Part shown: piece by piece, positions 42,366-53,962 of the stretch
How positions within the stretch are numbered: position 1 is the first letter of the stretch
Layout: each line of letters starts with the position of its first letter
Notes under the pieces: model-generated
Databases searched by the model: none
What the model was told of the DNA's origin: nothing
The model's input: the letters and a program-made list of their open reading frames with translations, nothing else
From: Pleurotus ostreatus/Saccharomyces cerevisiae fusant
Lineage: Eukaryota; Opisthokonta
NCBI GenBank assembly: GCA_024196135.1
Contig: JAMQCK010000013.1
Span: 596-64,595, forward strand
Length of the DNA stretch: 64,000 nucleotides
Reading direction: 5' to 3'
Made by a program: the position numbers and the translations under genes

Positions 42366-44181
42366 TCACGCCTCGACCGAAGGAAAGTAATCGAAAACGT
42401 TCAACTCCAGGCAATTCATCGACAACACCTCCATCGTGCACAACCTCCCAGACGCGGGACAAAATTCCACCAGCTCCCACTTCCGCTCCCCCCACGCCTC
42501 ATGGCTGCGATCCAGTATGCTGGCGATGGAGTGGGGGTACTTGCGGTCCAGACCGGTCTCCAGGTCCCGGTGCTGAACGTGGAGGAAGATGTTCGCTTGG
42601 TCGTCGTTGAGGGTCTCGTCATTGTCGGTTGTCCAGTCACTGCCACTCCCCTCGCCGTCCCCATCCGGATCGTCAGTGTCATCGCGCGGTGCAGCCCGAC
42701 GCACGTATCTAATTTCCTTCCACCCGGTGCGATGGCCTACGATGAAGATATCATCTCCGCACGCGCGCAGAGGTCTGAGTTGGCAATTCTTCATGTCGTA
42801 TTTGCGCACGGGGGGAATGCCGACGGGGTACAGCTGCATCCAGGCGGTGTCCCGGACGGGCATGAACAGTCCACTCGTGGGGTCCGGTTCAAGACGGTAG
42901 CGGTGGAACCGGCCGTCGCCTTTGAGGGGTTGAAGGTCAAAGAGGTGGGGGCCGATTTGGTCGTGCTGAGGGAAGTCGTGCAGGGGAAAGATTTTGGCGG
43001 ACTTGATAATGTCTTGCGAGTGGAGTGTGTCCCGGTAGGTGGGTGTGGGTGCAGGCGCGGTGGCGGTCGAAACGAAGGGAGGGAGGTCGTATACGACGAG
43101 CTTTTTTGCGTTAGAGCTCTTCAGAATGACGGTGTTCGGCGTTATGAGGCACTGAATGTGGCTTTGTGAGCATGCGGCTTTCTGTATCGGCCACCCGTGC
43201 CCACTCACTTCGATCGAGGAATCCGGGCGGGCCCAGTCTGGAGGCGTACGCAACAGCGCTACCTCGTCCCGCTTGTAGTCCCATACTCCGAACAGGTCCG
43301 ACTCGCTACCGACGAAGGAGACCCGGTCTCCGCTGTATGACTTGGACAACAGCTCACCCGGCCCCTTGAGGGAGAGCCTGCCGATCTCTCCCCCGCGGGG
43401 CTGATTCGCAAGACCACGGATAGCGTACGCTACGAGCGATGCCGGGAAAAAGCCACTGCACTGTGGTAAGCCAAGGAAAGAGGTGCGCAGAATACATACG
43501 TTGTAACTGGCGGGATGGAGAAGAACAGGATGACTTCGTCTCCTTGGGCCTTATGCATTCGAAACACGCAGCGCCCCGGCAAGGTCGGTATTTCCTGGTC
43601 GTCGTCCGACTTGATCCAGGTCATTATGGGCGTCAGATTCGGCGCAGGCTCCTCGCGCTCTAACTCTTCCAGATCGTACACCCGGAACGTACACACCGTA
43701 TCCAGAAGCAGGTACCGCCCGCCTTGCAGTAAGATCATCTCTCTGATATTATCCTGCTTCTGCCTCATCCGCTTCAGCAGGAAACCCCTGTCCAGCGTGA
43801 CCTCGCGATGCGATTTAGGCCACATGTCGCGAGGGCCGAAACTCTGCGACGTTGGGGTGCGAGTCTTCAGAAACCGTAGCAGAACTTGAGGACGGAGGGA
43901 GGCGGTGCGGAGCGCGCTGACTGACATCGATGCGAGGTCGAAGGTGGGCTCGAAGATGTTGTTCTCCTCGATGATGTGGCGCAGGGCGTCTCGCCAAACA
44001 AGCAGGCCCAGCGTCGGGCTTCTGAGGGTTCTGCAGGTCTATAGAGGGTTTCATGTCAGGATGAGAAGGAATTTTTCACAAGAATCGTGTGGCGCACCGC
44101 ATGTAACGAGAGGATATCCAGAGGCGTCAGATATGAGTGGACGAGGACGAGGAGGTCCAGAGGGAGTGTCAGCAGGCTCAT
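42366..44181 (-). CDS. F-box protein, array copy B
   Basis: Same exon architecture as copy A: ATG at 44181 (MSLLTLPLDLLVLVHSYLTP), intron, TCRTLRSPTLGLLVWRDALR .. IIEENNIFEPTFDLASMSVS, intron, GFFPASLVAYAIRGLANQPR .. ESDLFGVWDYKRDEVALLRT, intron with a normal CAG acceptor, then CLITPNTVILKSSNAKKLVV and the C-terminal ELVEFCPASGRLC .. LNVFDYFPSVEA*. The frame is intact across all joins. The gene is head-to-tail with copy A, consistent with tandem duplication. Predicted SCF substrate adaptor; no direct evidence of function. Confidence 0.83.
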
Positions 44182-44453
44182 GGCCCGTTCCGAGTTCGCT
44201 CAAGTGGCGGTCGCCACTCAAGTGACCTGAGTGAGGGCGGGGGAGGGAATCGATGCGAGAGCGTGAGCATCTATAAGTAGGGAGTCAACAAAGCAAGCAG
44301 TCGGCGACGGAAGTACGGCGATCAACGCTTTCGGCTCCGAAGATCATGTGACGTTGTTTCGCACGGTTGATATCTGGCACGACCAATGCTTGGGATAACT
44401 TCCGTGCATATGAGCCTCGCTGCTGTCGAGCCTGAAGAGGAGCTCAAAAATCT

Positions 44454-44640
44454 CTATTCGGTGGTATAAGGTAGGGGAATATAGTCAAAGACAACCGCTG
44501 TGTTGTACCAGAACGCGACCTGAATGAAGCGACCCGATACCGGGCAGAACGAGCATTCTTCCGGTGCGGCGCTGGGATCGAAGTTCCAGGTGCCCAGGTG
44601 CCCTCGCGTCGGTCGACCAAGTCTACGAACCCCCCCCCCC
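44454..44640 (-). pseudogene. F-box array remnant (copy C, 3' end only)
   Basis: Only the last coding segment of the family remains: LGTWNFDPSAAPEE, CSFCPVSGRFIQVAF and VVFDYIPLPYTTE*, matching the C-terminal block of copies A and B. Upstream, near 44629-44641, a run of at least ten C residues ends the similarity and the rest of the gene is absent. It is a truncated, non-functional fragment. Confidence 0.75.
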
Positions 44641-44935
44641 TCCAATGCAATCCTTTCCCATATATGCACTAGTCTTAGATGCAGTGTATACAAGTGACCG
44701 CCCTGTCGCGCCTCCTCGGTCGCTGCTGTGTCCCTCGGTCGGCATGAAATTTCACAGCCAGCGAGGGGGGTATATGCTCTCTAGTCGGGAACACGAACAC
44801 GAAGTCGAGCCAAGGACGCAATTGCCTCGTCTGCATAGCCATACCTTCGTGGATGCGTAGTCCAGCCGAGTATTGCTGTTGTAGTCCAGCCGAGTAATGC
44901 TGTTGAAGTCCCAACAATCATTGCGAAGCCGTATA

Positions 44936-46063
44936 TTATTCGAGTGCTACAGGCGTGTTTACCGTGGCCTGTGCTTCTAGCTCCGCCTGCTCTTGATTGG
45001 CGAGGCTGAGGTAGGTATCTGAGGGGGGTATATGCGTCAGAAACGAGTTTGCGAACAGATTCAGAAGCAGAAGACGAGGTAAATGGGCGAGAAAATGGAC
45101 GGCGCGAAGAGGAACGATGCGATGCGGAGAAATGGTCAGGAGGTACCGCGGGGAAACGAGGCGCCGATGAGGCAAAGACACGTACTCCAAAACAAGCTGA
45201 CGACGCCCACGTATGCAAAGCGGAATTGCGGAGGGACGATGGAAAAGTTGATGATCTGGGCGGGTATAAAGACGCCCCTAGAGAGGTGTCAGCGTCGGGT
45301 GCAGAGGGATCGTGACGGTGCGTCTGGCGGCATACCAGTTGCGGATGATGGTGGGGACGTAGGCCTGCGGAAGGAGAGGTTAGAGTCTGAGGTGTATGTG
45401 GACAGGCAGGACGCACAGAGCGAACGCGATCGGGGGCTTCGTACGGCTTGCCCTCTAGCAAGCTCATCATGCTGAAGAAGTACACGACGGCGACTGGTGG
45501 GGGGATATCTCGGTCAGCTGGTGCGCATGCTATGGACAGAGACGATACGCACTCGGCGTCAAGAACGCTTGGTCGAGCCAGACCTGCAGCAACGAAGAGT
45601 CTCAGTACAAGTCAGATAACGCGCGAGCAGCACGACGCACCCGATAGATCACAGCGCGCCTCGGGCTGGCAAACTTAATCCTGTTGAGGAACTGGTACCA
45701 GAGCGTCATGGGTGGGCCAAAGCATACACCTAGTCGGAGGATGGAGTGAGCGAGATATGCCAGTCTTGGGCTTGCTGCGCACCTCCGTAGAAGGCCAGGC
45801 GCGCGGTGCGTGTGTACTGTAGTATGTACACTGTCAGTTTCAACGGGAAAATGGGGAGACAAGCACGCACGTCATGCAACGACCCCCGCTTCTCCACAAA
45901 TTGCTGCGCGAGGACGTCCCCGCCGCTGAACAGCACAGCAGCAGTCAGGCATTGCGTGAGCATCGGGCGCTTGAGGAGGGCGGCACTGGGGTATTGGGGT
46001 CAGACTTCGTGCATTTTTCAGCGAGTAGGGGGCGCACTTGTACGCCCTGAAGAGGGAGGCCAT
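44936..46063 (-). CDS. Mpv17/PMP22 family membrane protein
   Basis: A small four-helix protein of inner mitochondrial or peroxisomal membranes. The ATG at 46063 gives [20 protein letters not shown] after splicing a 50-nt intron. The next exons give [96 protein letters not shown] and [20 protein letters not shown]. The W..P.Q..NF..VP..R signature that defines the family is present. At least six short introns. It ends VNTPVALE*. It sits inside the F-box array and is divergent from copy D, with 192 bp between start codons. Confidence 0.9.
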
Positions 46064-46255
46064 GATGGACGCGCGAAGGAACGCGTCGTCGGGGACGCGA
46101 TAGCGGCAACGCCGGGCCGGGATTAGCGCCGGGCGCGCCTCTTCCCCCTTTGACACTGACGGCCACCGGGCCTTCATTGCTTTTGTGCGAACTCGTCACC
46201 ACTAAGCTAATTTCCTCTCCGCCTCTGCAACCGCTGCGACAAGACCGAAAGAATA

Positions 46256-47655
46256 ATGTCTACCGTCGAGGCGGGGTATCCCGGACCGAGCCTTCTCGTT
46301 CTGCCGCTGGACGTCCTCATCGTTGTGCAATCCTTCATGAAGCCACTCGATATCATGGTCTTACAATCGGTGCGCCTGAAATACCTGAAGGTGCTCTCAT
46401 CTGTACTCATCTCGCTCCCCTTCCCCTTCCCTCCCAGACCTGCAAAGCCCTCCGAGACCCCACGCTGCGGCGCACCGTGTGGCGGGACGCGCTCCGTCGC
46501 GTCATCGAGGAGAACGACGTCTTCGCGCCTACCTTCCCCTCGTTGCAGACCATGTCTACCTCTGAGCTCTCGTATGCGGCGCTTCGCCCCCAAGTCTTTC
46601 TCCGGCGCGTCAGACGCTGCGCATCGAGCTGCCCCGAGGGCATGATCGGCTATCTAGAGCCACTTCGCCGGCACGAGGTGCAACTACACCTCCATGAGCG
46701 CGATGAAGATCACCGTATGTTCGAGTACAACCCGTCCTTTCTGATCCCCGGCGGCCGATACTTGGTCGTCACGCTTGCGTACTACGGCTACCTTTACGAC
46801 GTAAGGGAAGTACGATCCACCTACGACCCCATACTTGCCATACCTGCCGAAGAGGTGAACACCTTGCCGGGCCCCCACCCCAGGAGGTGGGGTGTGTGCT
46901 TCTGTACTCCTCGCGGCGATGACCTCTTTCTTTTTATCTCCGCTAACATGGAGACCGAGTGCGTGGAATTTCGCACCTGTCCATGTCTGAAGGACTGACC
47001 ATTGATGGCAATATCTAAGGACAGAGACGATCCCTTGGGTCTCCGCGGTGGTATACAAAGTCCAGGGCCTCCCCGGTACCCCGCGCGGCGAGGTTGTCGC
47101 ACGGTTCGATGCCCAGCAACAGTGCTACCCGCGGCCACTCTCTCTACATAGCGTCGAAGGGGAAAAGGTTAGTTTCACTATGAGTACAAGCTCTGATGCG
47201 GAATTGGTGGGCGTGTGGGACTTTGCGCGCAATCGGTTGGCTGCATGGACTTGCTTTGGTGTTCTTGAAGTATGTGCATACTACCTTCAAGTAACTTTAT
47301 TTGATGGCTCACCTCGCGCAATGCATCATCGCGGAGAATAATCTGATCGTCGTAACCCGGGAAAGCGGAATTCTGGTGTACGAGATACCTCCCCTTGAGC
47401 CCTTCACGACAAACGAGCTCTGCGACTTGATGTTGGCGCCCATCTACATCGTCCCCCCTCCCGAAATCACGCACCTGCATACTGTAGCGATCAACCAAAG
47501 CTCGAAGAACGTTCGCTATTTCGAGCTCCGCTTCGGCGAAAATTTCGACATGGCAGACGAAATCGTGCGGTATCGAGTTGTCCCTGCTCCCCCGGAGCGC
47601 CCGAACGATCCCGTCGCGCTGGTCATAGAGTCAATCCGTGACCTTTCCCGCCAGG
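46256..47655 (+). pseudogene. F-box array copy D, 3'-truncated
   Basis: Starts like an intact member (ATG 46256, VLPLDVLIVVQSFMKPLDIM; intron; TCKALRDPTLRRTVWRDALR .. VIEENDVFAPTF), with a good third exon (VSAVVYKVQGLPGTPRGEVV .. LVGVWDFARNRLAAW). At the third intron the expected acceptor CAG reads CAA (around 47319), whereas copies B and E have CAG there. The following exon (CIIAENNLIVVTRESGILVY .. RYRVVPAPPERPNDP) stops matching the family at about 47655, losing the last third. Divergent from the Mpv17 gene. Probably a decaying gene, though a shortened protein cannot be excluded. Confidence 0.7.
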
Positions 47656-47664
47656 GGCCCGGGC

Positions 47665-49215
47665 GCCGAAGTGCTTGTAGACACCCATGTCTATCGAAGA
47701 ACTCCGGTTTGCTGCCCTGCGCCCTCAGCTCTTCCTGAACAGCGTCAAAAGCGAGTCATCGGACGGTCCTGACTACGGATGGCCTGTTTCCACTCGCGAG
47801 ATCGTGCTGGAGACCGCCTGGAACTACACCCAGTGGGAGGATCCTATAATAGGGCTTCATCTGATTCAGGGAGGCCGATATCTCCTCATGGACACTCACC
47901 TTTCCCTCTGTGTCTACGACATGGAGGATCCCTTGAACGAGGTGGAAAGGCTCGAACCCATTTATTCGTTGGATAAGCACGGCAACAGAGCAGACGACGA
48001 TCTGAGGCCGTGGCTGCCTTTCGGAAGCACCCTTGGAATATATGCAATTGTTGGGGACGAGATCATTCTCTTCTTCTCCTCTCGTCCTAATCATATGTGC
48101 GTGCATACCATGTGTTTCGAGCTCATGCATCGTTGCTAACCCATACCCTAGGACGAACTCGCCAGCATCGCTTTTGGCGTACAAAATCCGAGGCTTTCCC
48201 GATGAAGTCTCAGGCGAAAAGATGGCTCAGCTTTTCCTGATTGGGCCAGAGGAACTGAGCCCTCGCTCGTTCTGCGCCAACGACCGTCGACTGGCTTTCG
48301 TTGGCCATAGGTCGGATATCATCGGCGTATGGGACTACGAGCATAATCAGGTTGCGCTGTTGAAGGTCGTGGACCGATATGGCTCTGACGCATTAAATGG
48401 GGTAAGCGCCTTCGGTGACCTTATCTGTCGCGCTTGCTCAACCTTTGCAGTGCGTTTTGACGCGCACCAGCGTTATCTTCAAGAATTCTCGAGGCTTCTT
48501 TACATACGCCATTCCGTCTTTCGCACCGGCGACGAGGTCGCCGTCTCCTTCGCAACATGAAGCAGTTCACACAATTGAGAGAGACTGGATTAGGTCTGGC
48601 CCTCTCTACTCGACGAATCAGGCGGGCGCCACTTTCCTCGACTTACACGTTCTTCGCGACGACGGCTACCTCGACCGGTACCGCATCGAACCTGCCTCGC
48701 CCAGCGATCCCACCAGCTTTCTCGTACCGGCGCTGGCATCCGAACGCCTGAATTTGTACCCGGACAGCGGTTACGATATGCAGTGCTGCGATACCGGAAC
48801 GCCCCGTGTCTGCGTCGGTAGCGTGTTCGTCTTGGGGCATCGGACAGGATGGATCGACCAAGACATCGATGCGCAGCTTGGGAGGCGCGAAACTTATTTC
48901 GAGCGCTTGGGCATCCCTTACGAGGAGTGGAACGAGGAGGACTATACCGAGGAGATGGACGAAGCGATTGGGCGCGAAAACGACCAGGCCGGCGTGTTCA
49001 TCCATGTCGAGCACAGGGACTCGCCACGGGATTACTTTGGTCAGCATCCCACCTCCGTCTTCGAGCTGCTGGATCGCAGCGCTTCCGCGTTGGGGCAACG
49101 CGAGCTGCGCTTCGTGGAACTGTGCCCTGCGTCCGGTCGCCTTTGCGCCATTGTGGAAGAGGGGGATGAGCCTCCTCGATTGCTTGTCTTCGATTATCTA
49201 CCGGCTTCTATGTAG
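47665..49215 (+). pseudogene. F-box array copy E, 5'-truncated
   Basis: Begins abruptly within exon 2 of the family (MSIEELRFAALRPQLF, equivalent to MSTSELSYAALRPQVF of copy D), with no F-box exon and an in-frame stop just upstream. The remainder is well preserved: GGRYLLMDTHLSLCVYDMED, SLLAYKIRGFPDEVSGEK, DIIGVWDYEHNQVALLK, an intron with a normal CAG, CVLTRTSVIFKNSRGFFTYA, VLGHRTGWIDQD and the C-terminal ELCPASGRLCAIVEEGDE .. LLVFDYLPASM* at 49213. It could still be translated from an internal ATG but would lack the SKP1-binding F-box. Confidence 0.7.
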
Positions 49216-49552
49216 ATCCAATATTCTACTCATATCGTGCTCTCATCACGCACTTCACATGCCGTTGAAGCGCCATCAGCAAAACCTCTTGCTTTGCGAG
49301 TGTTGATTCCTGGGTGTAAGTCTTTAGCAACATTTCCCCATGCTGAACTTCTCAATTATCTATCAGTACTTGAGGTATTGTGATCTCTGCTTATATTTTT
49401 GCTGTTCGAAAGATGCAGTGAATTACACAACTCGAACTTCAACCGTGCGAAGAACAGCACGTGAGGGCCAAGTCACCGGCCCGGCCTCCTCCCAGATCGG
49501 CGCAGCGAACAGTGCTTCCTTCTTACCACCATCTCTGAGCGTTGTACCCATC

Positions 49553-50330
49553 ATGGCTTCACCAGCACCCAATAACTTGCCGAAACTCGAGATCGATGAC
49601 CCTGAAGAAAGGCAGCGTCGTCTACGTACGAATTTGGTGTAGCCATTGGGAGGTTTTGCTGACGCTCGCAGTACTCAGAGTCCACCCTTGAGCGCCTGAA
49701 TGGAACGTCAGAGCTCCGGGACCCGGAAGCTATACTGGAGGCTCTCATGAGCGGAAGTGCTGCCGGACCATCGACAGGACTCCCCAAAATTGACCCAGGC
49801 AATAGGGAGACGTTCGCGGTTGAGCCGCCGACCGAATGTGCGTGCTGAACCCCTCCTCTCAGTACAAACGGCTGATGCAAATGTAGTGATGTCCCGCGTG
49901 CAAGCTTTCCTTCCACAAATGCAGGCGGAGAACGAGCGGCTGCAGCAGCGCGCCGCGCAGGAGCTTGACATCGAGCACCTGGAGAACGAGGAAGGTCCCT
50001 ATATCGAAATGGTGCGTCCTCATCCTCAGTCCCCATTACTCCCTCTTATCTTCCTCTCAGGACCTCGGCCTAGGTGTCTACTCCATTCGGCGGCCCGGCG
50101 ATCCATCTTCAGAATCAGAATCCTCGTCCGTCTCTGAAGAGTCCATGTCCTCGTCCTCTATCAGCGGTGACGACTCCGAGGAGGACTCGGATTCTGATTC
50201 GGACTCTGACGACTCGGAGTCGGATCTGTCATCGAGCGACGCGGCGCCTTCGGAGCCCAGGATTATCAAGCCCCTACCACGCAGGCGACCTCTGATCGAA
50301 GTCGTTCGCGAGACGCCAAATCCAACATAG
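49553..50330 (+). CDS. NOPCHAP1-like snoRNP assembly factor
   Basis: The ATG at 49553 (MASPAPNNLPKLEIDDPEER). Three short introns. The core after the second intron, VMSRVQAFLPQMQAENERLQ .. LDIEHLENEEGPYIEMDLGL, matches the NOPCHAP1 (human C12orf45, DUF4598) signature, in which a leucine/FLPQ helix is followed by DIE and an MDV/MDL-type strand. The C-terminal third is a Ser/Asp/Glu-rich acidic tail (SDSDSDSDDSESDLSSSD), also typical of the family. In animals this protein bridges NOP58 to the R2TP complex for box C/D snoRNP assembly; a similar role here is inferred. Nuclear. Confidence 0.85.
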
Positions 50331-51149
50331 GACATACACCGACGCGCCCGCACCCCTTACACAATCTATCCTCGCTACTATCCTTGTACAACTACACTTC
50401 TCTCTGTTCTATGATGTCGAATGCAATACGTTGCATGCCTCGCAAGGATCCCGTCCGGGTTCGCTATACGTCGCGTGTTGCGCTTGTAGTCCATCGCTAA
50501 ATCCGTGGAAGCTCGATCACGCTCAGGAGGTAACCTGTAGGGTCTGTCGCTTACCGCTTCATCTACCCTGGACATCGTTCGGCCCACCTCCAAGCCTGCC
50601 CATCACCATCCCTTCAGCCGCCGTCACAAGCGGACTGGCATACGCAGTCCATGCCAACCACGCCAATCATCAGCTCAAGCCAAGGCCACTGTTATTCCGA
50701 CGCAAATCACCTAGAAGTATGCGCGGCACGCGCTGCCGAGTCGGTACCAATGCAACTGCTTCAGTCTGCCTCGTAAGTCCTTATACACGTCTTTAAAGCT
50801 TTCGGAAGTGGGCCGAATGATCGCCGCCTCTAGCACTTCACGCCCAATTTACGCCCAACCTACGCCCCCAAGTTCGCCTGCGCGGAGCTGGTAAGCAGAC
50901 GTATGTGATTCTGCGCCACTCCCTGTGATGTTAGGCTGACGGCGCTAGACAGATATTCGGTTTACTCGAACGGATCTGCATTACTACGCGGTGTCGTATT
51001 CAGTTCACCTCAACAAGACACGGCGCGCATGTGGATGCGACCGCCACTCTGCCGACCAGCAACGGTGGCCCTCCCGACTATCAAGCGAACGGCCGTCCGT
51101 CTCTCACTTCGTATGCGTTCATGGAAGCGGAAATACGTAGCCAGGGAGG
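50331..51149. other. Intergenic upstream of the hydrophobin gene
   Basis: No gene recognised. The distal part should hold the regulatory region of the hydrophobin gene. Short open frames here lack protein character. Confidence 0.5.
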
Positions 51150-51157
51150 TATATAAG
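51150..51157 (+). promoter_or_regulatory. TATA box of the hydrophobin gene
   Basis: TATATAAG about 105 bp before the hydrophobin ATG, followed by a pyrimidine-rich leader (CATCCATTCCCCAGCTTCC). Position and sequence fit a strong core promoter. Confidence 0.7.
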
Positions 51158-51260
51158 GTGTCTCGTCGCTCATCCATTCCCCAGCTTCCTCAGCCCTACA
51201 GAGCCAGCTTCAATCTTCCTTCGACTCTCATATCCACTCCTCACCAGCCTTCCAGCCAAG

Positions 51261-51709
51261 ATGCGCTTCACTCTCGCCGCTGTTCTCGCTCTCCCGCTCC
51301 TCGTCAGCGCCGCTGCCCACGGCAAGGGCCCCGGTGCGGGCAAGTGCAACACTGGCGAAGTGCAATGCTGCAACCAGGTCACGACCGTAAGTATCTGATA
51401 TCCTGCTCTCCTCCAACGTGACGCATTCCTGACATCCTTTTCCAGCCCAAGGACGCCGCAAAGAACGACGTTACCGCTGGTCTCATTGGCGCCCTCGTTG
51501 GCCCCATCACTGGCCCCCTTGTGTAGATCCACCATGTCTTGCGCTGGACGCTACTCATTGCCTTCAACAGTGGCCTTCACTGCAGCCCGCTCTCCGTCGT
51601 TGGTGTCGGAGGCGCGTGCCAGGCCTCGTCGCAGGCGGTCTGCTGCGAGAACGTCCACGAGACCGGCCTCGTCAACGTCGGCTGCACGCCCATCGACCTG
51701 AAGCTGTAG
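51261..51709 (+). CDS. Class I hydrophobin
   Basis: A small secreted amphipathic protein that coats aerial hyphae and fruiting bodies at air-water interfaces. The ATG at 51261 starts a signal peptide ([20 protein letters not shown]). Two introns: the first after QVTT, the second splitting the Val codon in GPLVGLHC (donor GT|GTAGAT). Eight cysteines in the hydrophobin order [47 protein letters not shown] and [10 protein letters not shown]. The spacing between the second and third Cys groups fits class I. One spacing, seven residues before the second CC, is slightly long. Confidence 0.95.
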
Positions 51710-52477
51710 AGCATTGATATGCTACACTACCCGCTTGTGTGCGCTGGAGGAGGGGTCCAGGGAGTGGGACGGGCTATGTTGAATACCCTATGGACTGCTA
51801 ATCACTGGTCTGCATCTGCGGTAGCTTCGGTAAAAATCTATGTCGTGTGCTCGCTCAGGCTCTGGAAAGGACAGGACTGAGAGCGACAATTCACGCCGCT
51901 CCTTCTAAGCAACAGCCCAACTTGAGGCAGTCTAAACTGGCATTCAGTCACGGTCACTTCGATTCTCGGCGGGTCGTGGGAAATCTCATCCAAATATGGC
52001 GCGCCTTGTTCTTTTGTGGCTTGTCAATTCCTGTCATGATGCCCATGGTCTCAGGTAACGGAGAAGCAGCTGACCAGGGTACAGGCTGTACGCGACAAAT
52101 GTAGAGACGCTTCTCGCTGTGCGTCCATATATGGTCGCGTCAGGAAGCGCAGGAAGCTCTGGGTTTCCTTCTCCAAAAATTGCTTGTTGACCCTGTGTTG
52201 CAAGGTACGGCAGAGGTTATATTATTCATTGCAGGAGATGACATTGACCCTCCTAAGTTTACGCAAAGGCTCCAGCGTCAACTGAGACTCACACCGATAG
52301 CGCAGCCCGGATACGCCGCCGCGGTCGAGGTGCTCAGTTGCTGCTGCGATTACCCTGTTTGGCCTCCCGGACCGGGCGGCCCAATGCTTCAGCAGTCCCG
52401 CCTATCTTCGGTCAAGCAGGTCTGTAAGTAACGATCTACTTATTGTACCCGCCTCCAATTGAATCAGGATCGGCTAA
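51710..52477. other. Intergenic, nothing recognised
   Basis: 3' flanks of the hydrophobin and peptidase genes, which converge here. Open frames at 51847-52104 and 52180-52431 have no domain character. Confidence 0.5.
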
Positions 52478-53620
52478 TCAGGGCTTCGTCGCTAAACAAT
52501 GGAGCACCAGCCGCTTGTAACCGTCCGCGCACGCCTCTAGATCAGCGAGAGCGACGTGCTCGTTCGAGGTGTGGGCAAGGAAGATACTTCCCGGTCCATA
52601 CAGGTACTTTCGAACCTCGGGTCCATCGTGGTACTTGAGGAATGGGATATCCGTCCCAAACCCGACGTTGATGGTGTCGAATCCGGGCACGGAGGATTGG
52701 ATGTTCGGAGGCGGATACTCGGCGACGATCTCATACGAGACTTCTGGGTGCCTGCCGATCAATGCGAGCGTCTCGCGCCTGACTGTATCGAACTCGCAGG
52801 AGACGCGGATCGAGACGGTGGCGCCTGCGGAGGGGGAGAGGATGTTGGCTGCGGGGCCACAGTCAGCGCCTGCGTCCAGGGTAGAAGTTGGGAATACGCA
52901 CGAGCCTCGCCGCCGGATATTGTGCCGACGTTGACAGAGGAGGGTCCGAGGAGGGGATCACGGGGGAACTCGAGCTTCAAGATGTCGGCAAGGAGGGTCA
53001 CGAGCGTATGGTTCGCCGAGTGCCCAAGGTGGGGGTAGCCGCTATGGCACGCATGACCTTGCGCCTGCAGTCTCAGGAGGAGGATACCCTGATTCTCGTC
53101 AGCCACGGCGAGCTCTTCAGCCACAAGCACGCACCTTGTGGCCCAATGCTAGTTTGCTGTCCGTCGGCTCGCCAAACGCAATGCTCTCCCATCGCAAGCC
53201 TAGCTCGCTGGCGGCCTTCATGCCGACACCATCGACCTCCTCGCCGACCACGAACAGAAGCGCGAGATCGCCAGGCTTCACCTCGTTCGCCGCGATCAAG
53301 CGCTCCGCTGCCTCGATCATCGCGACTGCGGCGCCCTTCGCGTCGCACGTCCCCCGCCCGTAGACCTTCCCCTCTGCATCGGGTCCAGAGAAGGCGATGA
53401 ATGGAGGGACGGTATCGATGTGGGTGGTCAGCAGACATCGTGTCTCGTGTACGTCCCCCAGGTATGCGTATACGTTCGCCCGCGGGGAACCCGGGGCAAT
53501 GGGGAGGAGCTCGACGGTGAACCCCTTCGCGCGAAGAACGCTAGCGAGATGTACCCCGACACGCCCCTCGTCGCCGGTGAGCGACTCGATGTCGACGAGA
53601 TCACGGAGGAGGGATTCCAT
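52478..53620 (-). CDS. M20 family metallopeptidase (ArgE/DapE type)
   Basis: A zinc hydrolase of the acetylornithine deacetylase/succinyl-diaminopimelate desuccinylase group. The ATG at 53620 (MESLLRDLVDIESLTGDEGR). Metal ligands and catalytic residues in order: LTTHIDTVPPF (His, Asp), GRGTCDAKGAAVAM (bridging Asp), VVGEEVDGVG (Glu-Glu), FGEPTDSKLALGHKG and a C-terminal HTSNEHV His. The dimerisation domain has LLRLQAQGHACHSGYPHLGH. Two introns (after GHK, and after ISGGEA). It ends LATKP*. The residues needed for catalysis are all present. The exact substrate is uncertain: arginine biosynthesis or amidohydrolysis of another acylated amino acid. Confidence 0.88.
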
Positions 53621-53962
53621 GGTTGAACGCCGGAGCGGGCGGGCCACTATTGTCCGGATACCCAGGTCCTATAGGCTATAGCCTATCAAGAGGAGGCGCC
53701 GATCACTCCACGTTCCCTTTTGCCGCCGCTCGTCGTGCCTGCCGCCGTCCCCGCAGGCCGCATCCCGTATCCCGCCCCGACTATAACATACCGCCGTCTA
53801 TTTTTGGACCTCTCTCCATCGTCCTTGGCCCACTGGCTCCCTGGACCCTCACGCGACGGGGAGACGATAAGGAGATAACGCGCTGTCCGCTATAATGCGC
53901 CCCGTAGGGTCAGATGATAGGCTTGACTCGAGGCGCGTCTTGCTGGCTTGCACTCGACCATC

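Noticed and set aside
46256..49215. Copies D and E as one long F-box gene
   Set aside because: The family's conserved blocks occur twice rather than once, the two parts are in different frames, and a stop precedes the start of E.
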